From positions 175,984 to 239,983 of the forward strand of contig JACRHH010000015.1 of the NCBI GenBank assembly GCA_016212095.1: DNA of 64,000 nt. Reading direction: 5' to 3'. Positions 60,163-64,000 of this stretch are shown one piece after another. Source of the stretch: Nitrospirota bacterium. Lineage in GTDB: Bacteria; Nitrospirota; Thermodesulfovibrionia; SZUA-242. The translations under genes and the position numbers were made by a program. The notes beneath the pieces are model-generated. The model saw nothing but the letters and a program-made list of their open reading frames with translations. It ran no database searches and had not been told where the DNA came from. Positions within the stretch are counted from its first letter, which is position 1; every line of letters begins with the position of its first letter.

Positions 60163-61539
60163 TCAGGCCATCCCGGTTGACAATATCTTGTTAAGCGACG
60201 AGCCCGCCTCCTCGAAACAGGCTCTGTGGCCGTCGGGCAACGCGCCCCCTTCCCTGTCCAGGCAGTCGAATACCACCCGGCTGACCTTCTTCAACTGCCA
60301 GTAAAGCTCGTTCTGCATCAGTTCCATGTCGGCAAAGTCATCAAAGGATCCCGGATCCGGTCTATCCTTCATGTCTTCAAGCCAGCGGAATATCTCATCC
60401 CGAACCAATCCGGACGACGTGATCATCACGGCCACCGGCTTGCATGCCTTGAGCAGTTTCCGCTGCAAACCGGCATTGCCGAGCCGCGGCGCAAGATCGA
60501 GAATGTCGTGCAGAATCCAGACCGCGCCTTGGAGACTCTTGCCGCGCATGAGCAGGTGTGACACCAGCATCCGGATATCGCCGAAAGGGTTTACATGCGA
60601 CGGCTCAAGCCCGGCCTTCCGTATGATGGAGTACATCGTTCGGTAGACCACCTGAAAGTGTGTATTGGCGTTCATGTGCAGGTATGGAACAGCGTCGCGC
60701 AGGTTGCGGCCCAGCCTGTCGAACTGCTTCACGCGTATAGCCTGCATACTGTCGGCCATGCCCACGATCTGCCCCATCATTTCCAGATGCTCGTCTGTTT
60801 TGCCCACCGGATAGCCGCTTCCGTCGCACCGCTCATGGTGCTCCAGAACGGCGGTTGCCGCGCGCGAATCGGAGCCGGGTATGTTTTTAAGAAGCAGTTG
60901 CCCAACGACAACATGGCTTTGTATGGCGCGCCACTCATCAGGCGAGAGCGCGCCGCGCTTGTTCACGATGTCGGGCGAGATATGCAGAAGTCCGATGTCA
61001 TGACATAGCCCGGCAATGAATGCCACCTCGACCTCGTCGCTCCTGAGGCCTGCCTCCGAGGCCAGAAGCGCCGACAGCCAGGCGCAGAAGATCGACTTTT
61101 CGTACTCGGCCTGGAATTCCTCCCGCAATACGGTAAGCTTCTGCATTATGATCTTGTCCAGCCGGTTTCTTTTCAGTATGTTTTCGAGCGTCTTGTTGAA
61201 GCCAAGCGCCTCGTCGATCTGTTTTACATCCGGGTATTTACCCTGCAATTTCTGGAAACAACCGCCAAGGCCGCTTGCGTCGATGGTTTTCTCAAGCACT
61301 ACCTGTTCCTCAAGCGGCTTCAGGAGCTTGTGCTGGAGAATTTTCTCGGCAACCTCGCGGTTGATGCGGGAGCCTTTTTTCACTATCAGCAGGCCGTTTG
61401 CGTTATGAATATCCTCGGTCGAGATGACGTCCTGCCTGTCGTTCACGTTGGCAAGATGGCTCACATAGTGATTCTGTTCGGCTGCAACCTGTTCCAGTGC
61501 AGACAATGTTCCATTCCCGTTAGCAGCCATTGCCGTCAT
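60163..61539 (-). CDS. HD-GYP domain protein (cyclic di-GMP phosphodiesterase type)
   Basis: The 458-residue protein has an N-terminal helical region (about 1-120), then HD-GYP: LCHDIGLLHISPDIV, SHVVVGQLLL and HHERCDGSGYP with the GYP signature. The catalytic residues are all present, so cyclic di-GMP hydrolysis is likely. A long helical C-terminus (about 300-458) has no recognised fold. It overlaps the PilZ gene by four bases, so both are made together. Confidence 0.88.
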   Translation of the reverse strand: MTAMAANGNGTLSALEQVAAEQNHYVSHLANVNDRQDVISTEDIHNANGLLIVKKGSRINREVAEKILQHKLLKPLEEQVVLEKTIDASGLGGCFQKLQGKYPDVKQIDEALGFNKTLENILKRNRLDKIIMQKLTVLREEFQAEYEKSIFCAWLSALLASEAGLRSDEVEVAFIAGLCHDIGLLHISPDIVNKRGALSPDEWRAIQSHVVVGQLLLKNIPGSDSRAATAVLEHHERCDGSGYPVGKTDEHLEMMGQIVGMADSMQAIRVKQFDRLGRNLRDAVPYLHMNANTHFQVVYRTMYSIIRKAGLEPSHVNPFGDIRMLVSHLLMRGKSLQGAVWILHDILDLAPRLGNAGLQRKLLKACKPVAVMITSSGLVRDEIFRWLEDMKDRPDPGSFDDFADMELMQNELYWQLKKVSRVVFDCLDREGGALPDGHRACFEEAGSSLNKILSTGMA

Positions 61540-62186
61540 CCGCGCTCTCCCGCTGAGTAACTTTTGACGATAAAATCATACAGCTTCCTGAAAACCTCAA
61601 ACGAAGCTTCGTCTGCTATAGCATTAATCTCGCCGCCCACCGCATAGCCGTCCCCGGTTTCAATGCAGTGAACCACGCGCACCCGGAACGATGTTTCGCC
61701 TGCGATGGAATACGGGGCATTGAGGCTGCATTCGAATTCCGCGCCCTCCTCAACAGTATCCGCCACCCTGAAGCGAATGCCGTGGCGGCTGAAATCGAGC
61801 AGCGCAACCGGTTCCGGCTCATCGCCGCGTATCATGGTCATGCGGATGTATTTGCGGTATTCATCCGGAAACGGATAGCGGTTCTCCCTTCGGCGGCCCT
61901 TGTCCACTGCCGCCCTTGCGCTAATCTCCCGCAGATCCTGCACAACCTGAAGATAGCGCACCCAGTAGACAAGCGCTTCAAGATCCTCCGTCGCCATGTC
62001 GAGCGTGTCGATGGCATTGCCGCCCGATTCCATGCCCTTGGCAGCGTCGATGATGCCGATGATGCCGCTCACCTTGTTGATCACCATGTCGGCGATGCAG
62101 TTGAGCTGCCTCTTGTTGCCGATGAAGCAACGATCGTGGCCGTCTCCGCATATCCTGCGGCAACGCTCCATCATCTCGTCAATCAT
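61536..62186 (-). CDS. PilZ domain protein, cyclic di-GMP receptor
   Basis: The 216-residue protein has an N-terminal helical half (about 1-100) with a Cys/His stretch (CRRICGDGHDRCF) and a C-terminal PilZ domain with RRENR (RxxxR) and DFSRHG (DxSxxG), both c-di-GMP contacts. I start at MIDEMMERC, after GGGGGA, instead of 12 codons upstream. Upstream of the gene the minus strand has TCCGATAAG, a partial sigma-28 -10, with a poor -35. It is coupled to the HD-GYP gene, so it probably reports c-di-GMP level to motility. Confidence 0.82.
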   Translation of the reverse strand: MIDEMMERCRRICGDGHDRCFIGNKRQLNCIADMVINKVSGIIGIIDAAKGMESGGNAIDTLDMATEDLEALVYWVRYLQVVQDLREISARAAVDKGRRRENRYPFPDEYRKYIRMTMIRGDEPEPVALLDFSRHGIRFRVADTVEEGAEFECSLNAPYSIAGETSFRVRVVHCIETGDGYAVGGEINAIADEASFEVFRKLYDFIVKSYSAGERG

Positions 62187-62273
62187 GACGATTCCCCCAA
62201 GTCCTGAGTGTTTGAGCGCCATACCAAATAGACTTATCGGAAAGCGTTGCGTGAAAGTGAAATTATGGGCGGT

Positions 62274-63923
62274 TTACTTTTCGATGCTGCTGTAACGCTG
62301 GAGCTGTCTGGGCGCGAACCATTTCGGCATGTTGTAGCCAATGCCGATCGGTTCGGGCTTGATGCCCTGAAAACGGCTGCTTATGGCCAGAAGCGCGTCC
62401 GGCACATACAGGAAGATATACGGAAGCTCGTCGGCCAGAATATCCTGGATGCGGAAATACGCCTTTTTGCGCTTTTCGATGTCGAACGTTCTGCGCCCCT
62501 CATCAAGCAGCTTGTCAACCTCCGGGTTGGCGTAGCTTACGAAGTTGAACTCGCGCGAGCCGGTTTTAGACGAATGCCAGATGTCATACTGATCCGGATC
62601 GAAACCGATAGACCAGCCCAGAATCACCGCCTGAAAGCGGCGCTTGTCAACGAATTCGTTGATGAAGGTTGACCATTCCAGCATCTTGAGGTTCGCCTTC
62701 ACGCCAATGCCGCGAAGCCGCTGCTGAATGATTATCGCGGTCTTTTCGCGGAGATCGTTGCCCGCATTGGAAGTTATCTGGAACTCGAACGGCTTGCCGT
62801 CCTTGTCCGCGATGCCGTCGCCGTCGGTGTCTCGCCATCCGGCCTCGGCAAGAAGCGCGCGGGCCTTTGCCGGATCGAATTCGGGCGATTTCACGTCGGC
62901 CTTGTAGGGCCATGTGTTCGGAACATACGGCCCGGTTGCCGGGCGGCCAAGCCCGAAAAGCGCGGCGTCAACGATCTCCTGCTTGTCGATGGCATGGGCA
63001 AACGCCTGCCGGATGCGCTTGTCGGCAAACCACGGATGCTTCAGGTTGAACCCGAAGTATGTGTAGTTGAAGACCGGATAGCGGTATTTGCGGAAATTCC
63101 GCTTCATCTCAGGCGTGTCGGTCTGGCGCGTAAATTGAAGCGGCGTAAGCCCGGCGTAGTCTATTCCGCCGGTTTTAAGCTCCAGAAACGTTGTGGCCGG
63201 ATCGGGAATTATCCGGTATATCAGCCGGTCGATATACGGTCTGCCCTCGAAATAGTCGCGGTTCGACTCCAGCGCCACCCGCTCGCCCTCGTCCCACTCC
63301 TTCAAAATGTACGGGCCAAGTCCAACCGGATTGCGCCCGAACGGGTCTTTTGTTATGTCCTTGCCCTCAAGCAGGTGTTTGGGCAGAACCACGAGGCGTC
63401 CCCAACTTGAAAGCGCCGGGGCGAACGGCTTTTCGTACTTCACCCGAAACGTGTACGGATCGGGCGCGTCAGCCGTTTTCACCTGCAAATAATCCTCTTT
63501 ATAGGCGGTCGGCGTCTTTTCGTCGATGATGGTCTTGTAGCCGAACATCACGTCAGCCGAGGTGAACGGCGTTCCGTCGGCCCATCGCACGTTTTTCCGC
63601 AGATGGAAAACGATTTCGAGGCCGTCGGGCGAAACATCCCACGATTCGGCCAGATCGCCCTTTATGCTGAGGTCAACGTCGTGTTTCACCAGGCCGTTAA
63701 AAATCTGCCCGGCGATTTCGTGAGAAGGCGAATCTCCGGCCAGCATCGGAATCAGGATCGATGGCCGCCCGCTCATGGACTGCACAAGCGCGTCGCCGTA
63801 GGCCGGTTCGTACTGAACCGGAACCTGCTCAACGGCGGTTATTGCCACGGGCGCTGGCTTGCCCTTGCAGGCGCAGGTGAGGCAGGCGGTCAGCGCAAGC
63901 GCGATAATTAAAGGTTTATTCAT
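62274..63923 (-). CDS. Peptide/nickel-type ABC transporter substrate-binding lipoprotein (SBP_bac_5)
   Basis: The 549-residue protein has a lipoprotein signal with lipobox LTCAC (Cys19), then the SBP_bac_5 motifs: SHEIAGQIFNGLVKHDVDLSIKGDLAESWDVSPDGLEIVFHLRKNVRWADG and VALESNRDYFEGRPYIDRLIYRI. It binds an oligopeptide or dipeptide outside the inner membrane. No permease or ATPase gene is present up to the window edge, which may cut an operon continuing in the minus direction downstream of 62274 only if elsewhere. Length is typical. Confidence 0.9.
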   Translation of the reverse strand: MNKPLIIALALTACLTCACKGKPAPVAITAVEQVPVQYEPAYGDALVQSMSGRPSILIPMLAGDSPSHEIAGQIFNGLVKHDVDLSIKGDLAESWDVSPDGLEIVFHLRKNVRWADGTPFTSADVMFGYKTIIDEKTPTAYKEDYLQVKTADAPDPYTFRVKYEKPFAPALSSWGRLVVLPKHLLEGKDITKDPFGRNPVGLGPYILKEWDEGERVALESNRDYFEGRPYIDRLIYRIIPDPATTFLELKTGGIDYAGLTPLQFTRQTDTPEMKRNFRKYRYPVFNYTYFGFNLKHPWFADKRIRQAFAHAIDKQEIVDAALFGLGRPATGPYVPNTWPYKADVKSPEFDPAKARALLAEAGWRDTDGDGIADKDGKPFEFQITSNAGNDLREKTAIIIQQRLRGIGVKANLKMLEWSTFINEFVDKRRFQAVILGWSIGFDPDQYDIWHSSKTGSREFNFVSYANPEVDKLLDEGRRTFDIEKRKKAYFRIQDILADELPYIFLYVPDALLAISSRFQGIKPEPIGIGYNMPKWFAPRQLQRYSSIEK

Positions 63924-64000
63924 GGAGAGCTAGATTAACCGATTGAAACGGCTGCCGCAACTTCGGCGGGCAGACTGCTTGTCTTAGATGTCTATGTGTC

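Noticed and set aside
63924..64000. A partial gene at the right edge
   Set aside because: The last 77 bases show no frame that can be supported.

Overview
The window is a gene-dense stretch (by eye high-GC, roughly 55-60%) of a Gram-negative, flagellated, probably anaerobic or microaerophilic bacterium. Gram-negative: FlgA (P-ring chaperone), a predicted outer-membrane DUF3187 protein, two lipoproteins and several exported periplasmic proteins. Motile: flgF-flgG-flgA, a methyl-accepting chemotaxis protein behind a sigma-28-like promoter, and a HD-GYP/PilZ pair. Oxygen-sensitive physiology: a double-cubane-cluster 2-hydroxyacyl-CoA dehydratase-type protein, a flavodiiron protein, PerR and two radical SAM enzymes. 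The gene set (NtrXY with DUF4390, leuB-asd, sigma-54 regulation, the radical SAM/DUF2344 fusion) would fit a Desulfobacterota/Nitrospirota-type lineage, but sequence reading alone cannot fix the phylum. No rRNA, tRNA, CRISPR array, transposase or phage gene was seen.

Layout. 1-6.9 kb: rod-shape operon mreB(end)-mreC-mreD-mrdA-rodA plus a radical SAM/DUF2344 fusion. 7.0-14.6 kb: a small zinc-ribbon protein, a histidine kinase/sigma-54 activator pair, hicBA, then a sigma-54 promoter with twin inverted repeats upstream of a universal-stress-protein/TauE-SafE/TIGR02186 operon; the adjacent activator is the obvious candidate regulator. 14.6-21.4 kb: M20 peptidase, chemotaxis receptor, dCMP deaminase (reading through into the convergent stand-alone IMP cyclohydrolase), rpiA, a broken four-helix-bundle gene and an orphan livF. 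21.5-23.8 kb: flgF-flgG-flgA behind a second sigma-54 promoter. 23.8-29.8 kb (minus strand): glnS-speE, a DUF202 protein, a metallo-beta-lactamase-fold protein, an exported glutamine-amidotransferase-like protein and a DNA-modification/repair-type radical SAM protein. 29.9-38.4 kb: double-cubane protein plus exported tandem rhodanese; DUF3187; endonuclease Q; a diguanylate cyclase; a FabI-like dehydrogenase; a heme-c-type sensor that ends after its HisKA domain, with a HNH nuclease upstream. 38.5-43.4 kb (minus): rpsO-pnp with a clear terminator, then M16 peptidase and ChaN-PDZ lipoprotein. 43.5-48.0 kb: panC, lytic transglycosylase, nadA, a MidA-like methyltransferase and a VOC protein. 48.0-49.5 kb: an AT-richer island with an ArsR regulator, an unannotated 47-residue Cys-rich peptide and a CopD-like membrane protein, with several inverted repeats. 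49.6-56.6 kb: DUF4390-ntrY-ntrX (minus) and a divergent PerR cluster ending in a flavodiiron protein. 56.7-60.1 kb: leuB-asd-ispD-ispF with a REP-like element. 60.1-63.9 kb (minus): HD-GYP, PilZ and a peptide-binding lipoprotein.

The loci I judge most worth following are the ArsR/microprotein/CopD-like island, the two-component/hicBA/sigma-54/USP-TauE circuit, the PerR cluster with two unknown Cys proteins, and the C-terminally short heme sensor kinase.
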